A stretch of 64,000 nt of DNA from Paenibacillus_AA sp045062745 (GCF_045062745.1 NZ_JBJGED010000004.1:186001-250000); one strand, 5' to 3'; shown: positions 36,079-45,336, numbered from the stretch's first letter. The notes: generated from the letters alone by a model not told the origin. Made by a program: numbers and translations.

Positions 36079-38289
36079 ATGAAACGTCTTCAATCGGTCC
36101 TGTTCTTCAGACGCAGATCCAATTCCCTGTTCATCCGGCTCATCGCAGGCTTTCTCTGCATCATTCTGCTGCTCGCCTCGCTGACGATTTACTCCATCTC
36201 CGTGTCCAAGGGGAATGTGCGGAAGGAGATCGTCAAGTACAATACGCTGATGCTGGAAAATACGATGAACGGGTATGAAAAGCACTTGGATCTGGTGAAA
36301 AGGCAGATGGTGCTGTTTTTTTTCAACGAAGAAGTGCAGCGGATTCAGAACAACCCGAATTACACGAATTTTCCGTTGATCATCCGCGAAATCGGGACGT
36401 TTGTGGCCAATCCGTATTTGTTTATCGATAATATCGTTCTGTACTCGAAGCGCGACGATCTGGTGCTGGAAAAGGGGACTAGCACGAATGCCGAGTCGAT
36501 GTTCAACGTTTTCTATAAAAACGCCGAATACTCGCTAGACTTCTGGAAGCAGCAGTTCTCGGAGCCGTATCTGTTCCGGGTGTTCCCGTCCACCGCCATC
36601 AGCTCGTCCCTATTCCCGGATCGTCCGCAGCGATTGGGCGAGTTCATTCCGATCGTGTTCAAGAACGATGGGAATCAGGATTTCTACATGATCGTTTTCC
36701 TGGATGCGATCAAAATGTACAAAGCGTTCCACCAAAGCGTCTATGACGATTTCATCCTCTATGACAACCAGGGGAAGGCGCTGTTCCGGAGCGGAGAGCA
36801 GGAACCGCTATTCACCGAGGGCGATCTGCAGAGAACCGAGGGCGGAAGCGAGTTCGTGCGGGACGGGAAATATCATTTCATCCAAACCGGGCAAACGACA
36901 GGGTTTCGGTACATGTACCGGGTGCCAGTGGAACGGATCGCGTATCAAACCCGGTTGAACATTACGCTGGTGATCATTATGATCGCCGCCATTACGCTCA
37001 GCGTCATGATCGCGATTGTATTCGCCGTCCGGATCAACAACCCGCTGAAAAAAGTGATCGAGTCGATCCGCTCCATGAACGAGGGCACGCCATATCGATC
37101 GAGCATCAGCGAGTTCAATATTATCAGCGACGAGATCCGTGGGAACCGGATGCTGCGCAGGCAGGTCAGCTTCCTGAACCGGCTGAAAGCGATCTGGAAC
37201 CAGGAGGCGGATACGGCGAGCCTGGAATTCGCGGAAAAGCCGTTCGTCTTCGTGCTGTATCATATTCAGCGGCACTCGATGGACGCGAACACGCAAGTAT
37301 CCTTCCAGAAGTGGCTATATTACTTAAAGACGTATATCGACAGCAAGATGAAGCCGGCCTTCCCGGACTCGCTGACATTTCAGATCGAGCGTAATCAAAT
37401 TTTGAGCCTCGTCTTCACAGAGCGGACCGCCGAGTTGGCCGAGCTGTTCGGCCAGATGAAGGAAGTGTTCGACCACGACAAGGAGTACGGGATCATGACG
37501 ATCGCGATGACCAGCGTCCATTCGTCGTCGGATCAGCTGACCGGCGCCTTCGAAGAGGCTCAGCAGTTGATCGGCGAGCGCCGGCTGATCGGCGAAACGC
37601 AGATTGTGCGCGAGCGCGCCGCGAACCCGGCCGCCGCCCACTTCTCGCCGGACCAGGACAAGGAGTTCGAGGTCCAGCTGAGGGAAGGCAACGGGCCGCA
37701 GCTGACGGCGCTCCTCGGACGGTTGTTCGGGAAATGGAAAGAGGCGACCGCGTCGGCCCAGCTCGGATTCGCGGAATCGCTGATCGGCAAAATCCGGCAT
37801 GCGGCCGCCTCGACTATGGTCGAACCGGAACGGCTCGAATCGATTCTGGATCGGGCCGGGGAGCGGATGGAGCGGTGCAGCTCGACCCAGGCGCTGGAGC
37901 AGCTGCTGCTCGAGTGGGTGACGCGGGTGGCGGAGGCGGTGAAGGAGAAGAAGGAAGAGAAGCTCCCGATTGCGGCTTTCGTCATGGAGTATATCCAAGA
38001 CCATTTGTCGGAAGAAATCTATATGGATGTGCTGGCGGATAAGCTGAAGATCAGCAGTGGCTACTTGTCTTCCTACTTCAAAGCCAAAACGGGCAAGAAC
38101 ATCGTCGACTATATCAATGAAACCCGAATCGAGAAGGCGACGGCGCTGCTCGCCGACAGCCGGATCAAGATTCACGATGCCGCCAAGGCGGTCGGGTACC
38201 AGAACATTACTTCCTTCAACCGGATGTTCAAAAAATACACGGGCATGACCCCAAGCGAATACCGCAAACGAAGCTCCACCTCCTCTTGA
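36079..38289 (+). CDS. Membrane-anchored AraC-family regulator of importer module 2
   Basis: 736 residues, with GTGGGGG before the ATG. Membrane helices at about 20-42 (LIAGFLCIILLLASLTIYSI) and about 293-315 (ITLVIIMIAAITLSVMIAIV) enclose an extracellular sensor of about 250 residues. A cytoplasmic linker follows, and residues about 635-730 are the AraC DNA-binding domain (MDVLADKLKISSGYLSSYF, IHDAAKAVGYQNITSFNRMF). It is an independent paralogue of the regulator at 20915, with the same architecture. It lies between the lyase gene and importer module 2 and carries a copy of the shared promoter motif, so it probably regulates these genes and itself (inference). Confidence 0.9.
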   Translation: MKRLQSVLFFRRRSNSLFIRLIAGFLCIILLLASLTIYSISVSKGNVRKEIVKYNTLMLENTMNGYEKHLDLVKRQMVLFFFNEEVQRIQNNPNYTNFPLIIREIGTFVANPYLFIDNIVLYSKRDDLVLEKGTSTNAESMFNVFYKNAEYSLDFWKQQFSEPYLFRVFPSTAISSSLFPDRPQRLGEFIPIVFKNDGNQDFYMIVFLDAIKMYKAFHQSVYDDFILYDNQGKALFRSGEQEPLFTEGDLQRTEGGSEFVRDGKYHFIQTGQTTGFRYMYRVPVERIAYQTRLNITLVIIMIAAITLSVMIAIVFAVRINNPLKKVIESIRSMNEGTPYRSSISEFNIISDEIRGNRMLRRQVSFLNRLKAIWNQEADTASLEFAEKPFVFVLYHIQRHSMDANTQVSFQKWLYYLKTYIDSKMKPAFPDSLTFQIERNQILSLVFTERTAELAELFGQMKEVFDHDKEYGIMTIAMTSVHSSSDQLTGAFEEAQQLIGERRLIGETQIVRERAANPAAAHFSPDQDKEFEVQLREGNGPQLTALLGRLFGKWKEATASAQLGFAESLIGKIRHAAASTMVEPERLESILDRAGERMERCSSTQALEQLLLEWVTRVAEAVKEKKEEKLPIAAFVMEYIQDHLSEEIYMDVLADKLKISSGYLSSYFKAKTGKNIVDYINETRIEKATALLADSRIKIHDAAKAVGYQNITSFNRMFKKYTGMTPSEYRKRSSTSS

Positions 38290-38314
38290 AAAGTTCCGTC
38301 ATGGAACTTTTTTT
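38290..38314 (+). terminator. Intrinsic terminator of the AraC regulator gene
   Basis: AAAGTTCC/GGAACTTT, an 8-bp perfect stem with a 5-nt loop and seven T, directly at the stop codon. Confidence 0.85.
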
Positions 38315-38387
38315 AACCCCCGGGGTCCCCGCAAAGGACTTGGCATACTCGTCGGAGGAACACGTCACTTTGTGGGGAGGATTAGAG

Positions 38388-38412
38388 CTTTTGCGAAACC
38401 TAGTCTTTTTTT
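38388..38412 (+). promoter_or_regulatory. Shared 25-bp promoter motif, copy C
   Basis: CTTTTGC, then GAAACCTAGT, then CTTTTTTT. It ends 18 bp upstream of the -35 at 38431, the same distance as copy A. Confidence 0.55.
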
Positions 38413-38430
38413 CATATGATCTGAAAGGAA

Positions 38431-38458
38431 TTGCAAGTTGTGCGGTTTCGTCTATATC
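38431..38458 (+). promoter_or_regulatory. Promoter of importer module 2
   Basis: TTGCAA (38431-38436), 16-nt spacer, TATATC (38453-38458). Start expected near 38465, giving a 100-nt leader that carries a palindrome and a cre site. Confidence 0.5.
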
Positions 38459-38487
38459 CCGTCCGCCCATCTCCCCCTTATGCTAGC

Positions 38488-38501
38488 GTTATCCGGATAA
38501 C
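38488..38501 (+). promoter_or_regulatory. Perfect 14-bp palindrome in the module 2 leader
   Basis: GTTATCCGGATAAC is fully self-complementary and lies about 25 bp past the predicted start. A LacI- or GntR-type operator is plausible; the binder is unknown. Confidence 0.4.
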
Positions 38502-38509
38502 AAGTTGGC

Positions 38510-38524
38510 TTGTAAGCGAATTCA
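38510..38524 (+). promoter_or_regulatory. cre site (CcpA) before importer module 2
   Basis: TTGTAAGCGAATTCA fits WTGNAANCGNWNNCW at every position, about 45 bp past the predicted start. Confidence 0.6.
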
Positions 38525-38565
38525 TGCGCATGGAAAATTTAAAGGGAAAACGAAAAGGGACGGTG

Positions 38566-40113
38566 TTGATCCGCTTGAACAGAAACAAAACGAAGAAATA
38601 CAGTGCAATTGCATTGATTCTCCTATCTGCGATGATCGCCGGCTGCTCCGGCAAAAGCGGCACGGGGGCTGAGACGAGCAGCTCGCCTTCACCGAGTGCA
38701 TCGGGCACTCCGAGCCCGGTTAAAGGACCCGAAGCGGCGACGTTGCGCCTCTTAACGGATCAATCTCAAGCGTGGCCCGTCAAGAGCGATTGGGCCGTCT
38801 GGAAATGGGTGAAGGAGAAGACGAATATCACGATCAAGCAGGAGACGCAGACGGGGCCGGAATCGCTGGCGCTCGCCATCGCCTCGGGCGACATGCCCGA
38901 CCTGTTCTCCGTGTTCCCACCGGACGCTCAAAAATATGGGCCGCAGGGCGCGTTCCTGGATTTGTCCAAACATCTGGACAAGATGCCGAATGTGAAAGCG
39001 TTCATCGCTTCCAGGCCGGACTACGCCCAGCGTATAACACAGCCTGGCGGGGAGATCTACAATCTGCTGAACGATGGAGCGGGCGCGGGCAATCAGCTCG
39101 TCTGGTTTTATCGGGATGACATCTTCAAGAAGCATAATCTTCCGGAGCCGAAAACATGGGATGAAGTATATGAAACGGCCAAGAAGCTGAAAGAGCTGTA
39201 CCCGGACAGCTACCCGTTCCTGTTCCGGCATGGAATCAACACGCTGAAGTATTTCGGTCCTCAATTCGGTGTCTATCCGATGTTCTTCGAGGATAAGGCT
39301 ACGGGCAAAATCAAATTCGGCGTAACCGATCCGGGCTTCAAGAAGATGGTCGAGTATTTGAACAAATTTTACAAGGAACGTCTGATCCCGCCCGACTGGC
39401 TGTCTATGGACTACAAGGCGTGGACGCAATTCGTGACGACGAACAAGTCGTTCATGACGCTTCAATTCATCGGCCAAATCGAAATCATGAATACGCAGCT
39501 TACCGGCGGCGCCCACCTGAAGTTTATGGCTCCTCCGCTGGGCTACGGCAGCAAGGCCTATATCCCGAAAGCGGACCTGGAGGAGTACGGCTTCGCAGTC
39601 TCGTCCAAGACGAAAAATCTCGACGCGGCGCTGCGTTATCTCGACTTCATCTATTCCAAGGAAGGCAAGGACCTGCTCAGCTGGGGGAAAGAAGGGGAGA
39701 CGTATAAGGTCGAGAATGGCAAACGGAAATTTATGCCGACGTTTAAAGAACCGAACGACCTGCGCAAGGAGCTGGGGATCTTGACGACGGGCGCCTATGG
39801 GCTGGCGGATTTTAACGCCTCCTTGTCGCTCAGCAACGAGAACGAACAGTATTCCTTTGCGGAAGCCTCCAAATACCACTTCCCGGTGATCAATGCCTTG
39901 CCGCCTCTAACCGGCGATGAGAAAGCTGCGATCGCGGCAACCGAGGACCAAGTCAATAAATTTTACGAAACGTCGGTCACCAAGTTTATTATGGGCGACA
40001 CTCCCATGTCGCAATGGGACACCTTCCTCAGCGATATGAACAAATTGGGCGTGCAAAAGCTGATCGATACGTATCAGGTCGGACTGGACCGTCTGAAGAA
40101 AAACAGCAAGTAA
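38566..40113 (+). CDS. Solute-binding lipoprotein of importer module 2
   Basis: I choose the TTG at 38566 (AAAAGGGA with 5-nt spacing), giving 515 residues; GTG at 38563, TTG at 38575 or ATG at 38530 are alternatives. The signal NRNKTKKYSAIALILLSAMI ends in the lipobox MIAGCS. The mature protein is a long LplA/YtcQ-type carbohydrate-binding protein (IASGDMPDLFSVFPPDAQKY, LVWFYRDDIFKKHNLPEP, DTFLSDMNKLGVQKLIDTYQ). First gene of the order binding protein, LplB, YtcP, hydrolase. Confidence 0.9.
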   Translation: MIRLNRNKTKKYSAIALILLSAMIAGCSGKSGTGAETSSSPSPSASGTPSPVKGPEAATLRLLTDQSQAWPVKSDWAVWKWVKEKTNITIKQETQTGPESLALAIASGDMPDLFSVFPPDAQKYGPQGAFLDLSKHLDKMPNVKAFIASRPDYAQRITQPGGEIYNLLNDGAGAGNQLVWFYRDDIFKKHNLPEPKTWDEVYETAKKLKELYPDSYPFLFRHGINTLKYFGPQFGVYPMFFEDKATGKIKFGVTDPGFKKMVEYLNKFYKERLIPPDWLSMDYKAWTQFVTTNKSFMTLQFIGQIEIMNTQLTGGAHLKFMAPPLGYGSKAYIPKADLEEYGFAVSSKTKNLDAALRYLDFIYSKEGKDLLSWGKEGETYKVENGKRKFMPTFKEPNDLRKELGILTTGAYGLADFNASLSLSNENEQYSFAEASKYHFPVINALPPLTGDEKAAIAATEDQVNKFYETSVTKFIMGDTPMSQWDTFLSDMNKLGVQKLIDTYQVGLDRLKKNSK

Positions 40114-40128
40114 GAGCGTTAACCAGGT

Positions 40129-40161
40129 AGGGCTGAATACGGCGTATGCATATTCGGCCCT
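40129..40161 (+). terminator. Stem-loop between the lipoprotein and permease genes of module 2
   Basis: AGGGCTGAATACG pairs imperfectly with CATATTCGGCCCT around a 7-nt loop. The tail is not a clean T run, so it probably attenuates or stabilises the upstream mRNA, making more lipoprotein than permease. Confidence 0.45.
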
Positions 40162-40191
40162 ATCGATTCTTTGTCGAAAGGGGCACGCGAC

Positions 40192-41100
40192 TTGAAGCCA
40201 TCCATCCTCACTCAGCTGAAGCGTGACCGGACCTATGTGTTGCTGTTTGCGCCAGTGTTGTTGTATTACATTTTGTTCAAATATGTGCCTATGTTCGGCA
40301 TTGTCATTTCGTTCATGGACTACAACCTGTTCAAGGGCATCTCGGGCAGCCCTTGGGTCGGCTTGAAATATTACCGACAATTTTTCGAGAACCGCGACGC
40401 CCTAGTGATTATCAAAAACACGGTCCTTCTCGGGGGCTACAAGCTGCTGTTCGGGTTTCCGGCTCCGATCCTGCTCGCACTTCTGCTGAACGAGCTCCGA
40501 AGCAAAGTGTATAAGCGGTTCGTCCAAACGGTCAGCTATGCGCCCTATTTCCTGTCCACTGTGGTCGTCTCGAGCATGATGGTCATGTTCCTGTCGCCGA
40601 GTACGGGATTGATCAACCGGGCGATCGGGTGGCTCGGGTTCCCGGCGGTTGCGTTCCTGCAGAAGCCGGAATGGTTCCGGACGATCTACGTGAGCTCGGA
40701 AATTTGGCAGCAGGTCGGCTGGGGCTCCATCTTATACCTCGCGGCCATGACGGCGATCGATCCGCAGCTGTATGAAGCGGCCAAAATGGACGGTGCCGGC
40801 AGGTGGAAGCAAACGTGGCATGTGACGCTGCCCGGGATCGCCCCGGCCATCGTCATTATGTTCATTCTGCAGATCGGGCACGTCTTGGAAATCGGCTTCG
40901 AAAAAGTATTTCTGCTGTCCAATGCCGCCACCTACGACACGTCTGACATTATTTCCACTTATGTGTACCGCACCGGGATTTTGCAGGGAGGGTTCAGCTA
41001 CGCGACCGCGATCGATTTATTCATGGGCGTCATAGGTTTCCTGCTCGTGTACGCCAGCAATCAGATCAGCCGCAGATTAGGGGATACGAGCTTATGGTAG
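40192..41100 (+). CDS. LplB-type ABC permease (importer module 2)
   Basis: 302 residues from the TTG at 40192 (GAAAGGGG 8 nt upstream); a TTG seven codons earlier overlaps that site. Six membrane segments starting YVLLFAPVLLYYILFKYVPM; EAA loop YEAAKMDGAGRWKQTWHVTL near residue 195; C-terminus ISRRLGDTSLW typical of LplB. Pairs with the permease encoded next, whose ATG overlaps this gene's end by 7 bp. Confidence 0.9.
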   Translation: MKPSILTQLKRDRTYVLLFAPVLLYYILFKYVPMFGIVISFMDYNLFKGISGSPWVGLKYYRQFFENRDALVIIKNTVLLGGYKLLFGFPAPILLALLLNELRSKVYKRFVQTVSYAPYFLSTVVVSSMMVMFLSPSTGLINRAIGWLGFPAVAFLQKPEWFRTIYVSSEIWQQVGWGSILYLAAMTAIDPQLYEAAKMDGAGRWKQTWHVTLPGIAPAIVIMFILQIGHVLEIGFEKVFLLSNAATYDTSDIISTYVYRTGILQGGFSYATAIDLFMGVIGFLLVYASNQISRRLGDTSLW

Positions 41101-41972
41101 GGAACTTGAATACTCGTCCGCGTCTTTTTGATATCGTCAACGTGCTGCTAATGGGCCTTTTCGTCTGCTCCATGTTATTCCCATTCCTCCATATGGCAGC
41201 TGTTTCTATAAGCACTCCGGAGTCTGTCGTCCGGAATGAAATCGTACTTTGGCCCAAAGGGGTCCACTTCGATGCCTACAAAGCCGTGCTGCAGGATAAA
41301 CGTATCCTGATCGGCTATAAAAATACACTCATCTATGTCGTGCTCGGAACGACGCTGTCGCTGATCTTCACTACGATGGGGGCGTACGCGCTGTCGCGCA
41401 AAAATCTCGTCTTCGGCAAAACGTTTATGCTGCTCATCGTCTTCACGATGCTGTTCTCGGGCGGTATGATTCCGACTTATCTCGTAGTCCGCAGCTACGG
41501 CTTGCTCGATACGAGGTGGGCGATGGTGTTGCCTGGACTTGTCTCCTCCTGGTATATGATCATCATGCGTACCTTCTTCCAAGGCATCCCGCGGGAGCTG
41601 GAGGAATCGGGCAAAATCGATGGTCTGACGAATTTGGGGATCCTGCTGCGTATCGTTATGCCGTTATCCAAGCCCGTGATCCTGACTATCTCGCTCTTCT
41701 ATGCAGTGGCGATCTGGAGCAACTTCTACTCGGCGCTGATCTACATTCGGGACGCGAATTTGCTGCCGCTCCAGGTGACGATCCGCAATATCGTTATGAT
41801 CGGGCAGATCGGGGACATGACGGTCAGCACCGCCGTCGGGGGCAGGCCTGTCGTGCTGGAGTCACTCAAGTATGCGGTTATTCTCGTCGGCACGCTTCCC
41901 ATTTTGCTGATCTATCCGTTTATTCAGAAGCATTTTGTGCAAGGCTCGATGATCGGATCGGTGAAAGGATGA
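41094..41972 (+). CDS. YtcP-type ABC permease (importer module 2)
   Basis: 292 residues. The ATG lies inside the last codons of the LplB gene with TTAGGGGA upstream, implying coupled translation. Six membrane helices; typical segments FTMLFSGGMIPTYLVVRSYG, the EAA-loop region ELEESGKIDGLTNLGI and the terminal HFVQGSMIGSVKG. Forms the import channel with the LplB-type partner. Confidence 0.9.
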   Translation: MVGNLNTRPRLFDIVNVLLMGLFVCSMLFPFLHMAAVSISTPESVVRNEIVLWPKGVHFDAYKAVLQDKRILIGYKNTLIYVVLGTTLSLIFTTMGAYALSRKNLVFGKTFMLLIVFTMLFSGGMIPTYLVVRSYGLLDTRWAMVLPGLVSSWYMIIMRTFFQGIPRELEESGKIDGLTNLGILLRIVMPLSKPVILTISLFYAVAIWSNFYSALIYIRDANLLPLQVTIRNIVMIGQIGDMTVSTAVGGRPVVLESLKYAVILVGTLPILLIYPFIQKHFVQGSMIGSVKG

Positions 41973-41986
41973 GGGCAGGGGACTCG

Positions 41987-44900
41987 ATGAACAACGAGCC
42001 TGTCGGATATGCCGGGTTGAAAGAGCGATTCGCGAAGCCTCCCGCGGAGTATCGCTCCCTCCCGTTCTGGTCCTGGAACGGCACGCTGGATCAGGGGGAA
42101 TTGGACGCCCAAGTCGAGGGCTTCAAGGAGCAGGGGATGGGCGGCTTCATGATGCATGTGCGGGAAGGGCTGGAGACGCCATACATGGGCGAGGCCTTCA
42201 TGGCGCGCATCCGGGATACGGTCGCCAAAGCGAAGGCGGAAGGCCTGTACGCCTGGCTGTACGACGAGGACCGCTATTCGTCCGGGATGGGCGGCGGCAT
42301 GGTGCCACGGATCGGCGGGGATGCGGTGCGAGCCAAAGCATTGTCGCTGACCGTCTGCCACCGATTCGAGCGGGACGACTCTATCCTAGCGGTTTACCGG
42401 GCGACGATTGATAGGGATGATTTGCTGGACTGCGAGAGGCTGGATGATGTCTTAAGGACCGAGCGTCCGATGCTTTGTGGGCAGGACGTCTATTTGGTGA
42501 TGCGTCGTCATATCGCGGCTCCGAACGAGTGGTGCCATGGCGATACGTATCCGGACGCGATGAATCCCGAAGCGGGGCGGCTCTTCCTCGAAACGACGTA
42601 CGAGCGCTACAAGGAAGCGGTCGGGGAGGAGTTCGGGCATACGGTGCCCGGTATTTTCACGGACGAGCCCAGCATCTCCGGGTTCCGCGAGCGGTTGGAC
42701 GCGCTGGAGATGACCTGGATCGCGTGGTCGGATCTGCTGCCGCAAACGTTCATGGACAAAAACGGGTATGAACTTTGGGATACGCTGCCGTACTTCTTTT
42801 ACCGGGGAGCGGCCTCGTCCAAGATCCGGCACGACTATTGGAAGACGGTCACCGAGATGTTCTGTGAAGCTTATTCGAAGCAAATCGGCGACTGGTGCCG
42901 GGCGAACGGGGTTGCCTTCGCCGGGCATTTTTGCGATGAAGGCAATCTGATCGGGGCGGTACGGAACGGCGGAGCGTTGATGCCTCATTACCGCTATCTG
43001 GACATTCCCGGCATCGACACGCTGTGCGAGCAGACGGACGAGAGCTTGACGATCAAGCAAGTGTCGAGCGTCGCGAACCAATACGGCCAGCGGCGGGTCA
43101 TCACCGAGACGTACGGCGTGACGGGGTGGGCGCTGACGTTCGAGAGCCGCAAGTGGATCGGCGACTGGCAGTTCGTGTTGGGTGTCAACGTATTGACGCA
43201 TCACCTCGCGCTCTATACGCTTCGCGGCTGCCGCAAGCGCGATTATCCGCCTTCGTTCAATTACAATGCCAATTGGTGGACGCACAATCATGTGATGGAG
43301 CACTATTACGCCCGGCTCGGAGCGGTGTTGAGCGAAGGGCGCGTCGTCAGAGACGTGCTGGTGATTCACCCGTCTACATCGGTTTGGGCGATGCTCGGGA
43401 AAGACGTCCAGGCGGCGGATTGGCGCAACGAAGGCGGAAATACGGAGGAGCTTCGGGCCTATAACGAGGCGTTCAACGAGTTCGTGCGCGAGCTGCTGGG
43501 GGAGCACTACGATTTCGATCTGGGCGACGAGCTGATTCTCCAAGAAATCGGCCGTGTGGATGGAACGCGGTTGGCGGTCGGTGAAGCGGGTTATCGGGTC
43601 GTCGTTTTGCCGGACCTGCGTAACCTGCTCCGGTCGACGTTCGCGCTGCTGCTCGCCTACATGAATGCCGGGGGAGGCGTTCTGGCGTTCGGGAGCGTGC
43701 CTGTCTGGATGGACGGCGAGCCGGCAGATGAGCTGCAGGCGCTGGTCGGGCATCCGCGGTTCAAGCGGCTAGCGTCCCGGCACATGCTGGCTGCTGAACT
43801 GGGCGCTACCGTCCCCCGTTCGGTCAGCTTGACGGATAGCGGAGGACGCGAGGCTAGCCGGCTGCTGTACATGCGCCGCGAGCTGCCGGATTGCACGGTG
43901 GTGTTCGTCGTTAACAACGATCGGGAGGCTGCGTATGACGTCGACGTTCGCATCGCGGGAAGCGGGCGGATCGAGGAGTGGTGCGCGCTTACCGGCGAAA
44001 AGACGGTGATAACGGCGAGAACCGAGGAAGGGTACGCTGTGTTCCGGGAATGGTTCGGTCCTGCGGATTCCCGGCTGTATGTGATTACGCCGTCTAAGGG
44101 GCAAGCGCATGCTGGGGTGACACGGCCGTTGACGGTCGAACGGCAGCGGCTGACGGACCTTGGGCAGGTCGCTTCGTTCTCGCGAACGGCTCCGAACGCG
44201 CTTGTGATGGACGTGTGCCAATACCGGCTAGCCGACGAAGCTTGGTCGGAGGCAATGAGTGTCTGGGAGGCCCAGAAGCACATTCGCGAGAGGCTGGGGA
44301 TGCGGCAAGTATACTTCAACGGCAATTTGCAGCGGTATTTGTGGATCCACGAGCCGCATGCGAATGACGGTGCCTTGGCTGCGTTCCGTTTCGTGTTTGA
44401 CGTGAAGGATATTCCTGTGACGGATACGTTCTTCGTCTTCGAGCAGGCGGAGCGCTTCCGCTTCGCATTGAACGGAGAGCCGCTCAGCGAGAAGCCGCAG
44501 GGCTGGTATATGGACCGCAGCATGTCGACGGTCCGGCTTCAGGCTCTGCTGGAAGGGGAGAACGTGCTGGAGGTCCACGGTGAGTACCGGCAGGACATGG
44601 AGCTCGAGGACGCGTTCCTAATCGGCGACTTCGCCGTCGACCCCGGCCGCAGCCTCGTCCGGGAACCGGAGACGCTGCATTTCGGAGATTGGTGCCGACA
44701 AGGCTATCCACATTATTGCGGCAGCATGATTTATCATTTTGAACTCGAGGCGGAGTGGGATGCGCAAGACGGCAGCCGAATCATGCTGGAGCTGGGGCCG
44801 TATGAAGCGGTCACCTTGCACCTCACCGTGAACGGTAGACATGGGAAGGCGATCCCATGGCGTGCCGCGGGGACGGTGGACATCACCGATTGGCTCGTCC

Positions 44901-45106
44901 CGGGGGCCAACCGGATCGACATTGAGGTCGTCGGCAGTCCGCGCAACTTGTTCGGACCGCTTCACGAAGCCCGGCCGAATCCGGCGTGGGTGGACTGGTG
45001 GTCGTTTCGTCCGACCGGACCGGATTATACGCCTGAGTATAGGCTGCAACCCTATGGCTTGATGGGGCCATTGCATATTTTCCGGACGGCTCCGCAGACA
45101 ACATGA
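41987..45106 (+). CDS. Putative GH106-like glycoside hydrolase, cytoplasmic
   Basis: 1039 residues from the ATG at 41987 (GGGCAGGGGA upstream); an in-frame ATG at 41969 overlaps the YtcP stop and is an alternative. The N-terminal third is a (beta/alpha)8-like catalytic region: LPFWSWNGTLDQGELDAQV, GMGGFMMHVREGLETPYM, AWLYDEDRYSSGMGGG, FTDEPSISG. This layout is shared with GH106 rhamnosidases and related unclassified enzymes. A middle domain (VLVIHPSTSVWAM, YRVVVLPDLRNLL) resembles the class-I-glutamine-amidotransferase-like fold of beta-galactosidases. The C-terminus has jelly-roll sugar-binding folds (FRFALNGEPLS, VTLHLTVNGRHGK, NRIDIEVVGSPRNLFGP). No signal peptide, so it acts on oligomers imported by the permeases encoded just upstream. 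Specific activity is not proven. Confidence 0.72.
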   Translation: MNNEPVGYAGLKERFAKPPAEYRSLPFWSWNGTLDQGELDAQVEGFKEQGMGGFMMHVREGLETPYMGEAFMARIRDTVAKAKAEGLYAWLYDEDRYSSGMGGGMVPRIGGDAVRAKALSLTVCHRFERDDSILAVYRATIDRDDLLDCERLDDVLRTERPMLCGQDVYLVMRRHIAAPNEWCHGDTYPDAMNPEAGRLFLETTYERYKEAVGEEFGHTVPGIFTDEPSISGFRERLDALEMTWIAWSDLLPQTFMDKNGYELWDTLPYFFYRGAASSKIRHDYWKTVTEMFCEAYSKQIGDWCRANGVAFAGHFCDEGNLIGAVRNGGALMPHYRYLDIPGIDTLCEQTDESLTIKQVSSVANQYGQRRVITETYGVTGWALTFESRKWIGDWQFVLGVNVLTHHLALYTLRGCRKRDYPPSFNYNANWWTHNHVMEHYYARLGAVLSEGRVVRDVLVIHPSTSVWAMLGKDVQAADWRNEGGNTEELRAYNEAFNEFVRELLGEHYDFDLGDELILQEIGRVDGTRLAVGEAGYRVVVLPDLRNLLRSTFALLLAYMNAGGGVLAFGSVPVWMDGEPADELQALVGHPRFKRLASRHMLAAELGATVPRSVSLTDSGGREASRLLYMRRELPDCTVVFVVNNDREAAYDVDVRIAGSGRIEEWCALTGEKTVITARTEEGYAVFREWFGPADSRLYVITPSKGQAHAGVTRPLTVERQRLTDLGQVASFSRTAPNALVMDVCQYRLADEAWSEAMSVWEAQKHIRERLGMRQVYFNGNLQRYLWIHEPHANDGALAAFRFVFDVKDIPVTDTFFVFEQAERFRFALNGEPLSEKPQGWYMDRSMSTVRLQALLEGENVLEVHGEYRQDMELEDAFLIGDFAVDPGRSLVREPETLHFGDWCRQGYPHYCGSMIYHFELEAEWDAQDGSRIMLELGPYEAVTLHLTVNGRHGKAIPWRAAGTVDITDWLVPGANRIDIEVVGSPRNLFGPLHEARPNPAWVDWWSFRPTGPDYTPEYRLQPYGLMGPLHIFRTAPQTT

Positions 45107-45136
45107 ACGGAAGCGCACCGTTCTTCGTCCGGGACG

Positions 45137-45165
45137 TTGCAACTTTTCCGTTCGTAGCATAGAAT
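45137..45165 (+). promoter_or_regulatory. Sigma-A promoter of the leader peptide/UMP-kinase-like gene
   Basis: TTGCAA (45137-45142), exactly 17 nt, TAGAAT (45160-45165). Start expected near 45172. Confidence 0.65.
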
Positions 45166-45205
45166 AAGGCTAGGCAAATTTCTAGAAACCGGGAGGGGTG
45201 GAAGC

Positions 45206-45310
45206 ATGAGGGCAATCCGGACGGAGCACAGGATTCCGAATCCTTCGCAGGGACGCTCGTCCTCGCGAGAGCGGTTGTTTCTTTTTCCATCCATCCCGTT
45301 CGAACACTAA
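45206..45310 (+). CDS. Predicted 34-residue leader peptide
   Basis: ATG preceded by a very strong ribosome site (CCGGGAGGGGTGGAAGC). The frame encodes MRAIRTEHRIPNPSQ, then GRSSSRERLFLFPSIPFEH, with six Arg and four Pro in 34 residues. Its TAA stop lies inside the left arm of the terminator at 45303-45336. That placement, with a good promoter and a downstream gene, is what a translation-sensing attenuator looks like. Upstream within the frame is a perfect 7-1-7 inverted repeat (45230-45244). No similar peptide is known to me; it could instead be a small standalone gene. Confidence 0.55.
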   Translation: MRAIRTEHRIPNPSQGRSSSRERLFLFPSIPFEH

Positions 45311-45336
45311 GGCCATTGCGGCTTTAGTGTTTTTTT
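45303..45336 (+). terminator. Intrinsic terminator/attenuator before the UMP-kinase-like gene
   Basis: AACACTAAGGCC/GGCTTTAGTGTT, a 12-bp stem with one wobble and a 5-nt loop, then seven T. It stands between the promoter at 45137 and the gene at 45366 with no other promoter visible after it, so expression needs read-through. Confidence 0.85.

Noticed and set aside
41516..41986. Upstream extension of the GH106-like frame into the YtcP permease gene
   Set aside because: The permease is complete there; the extension has no membrane or enzyme features and a ribosome site precedes 41987.
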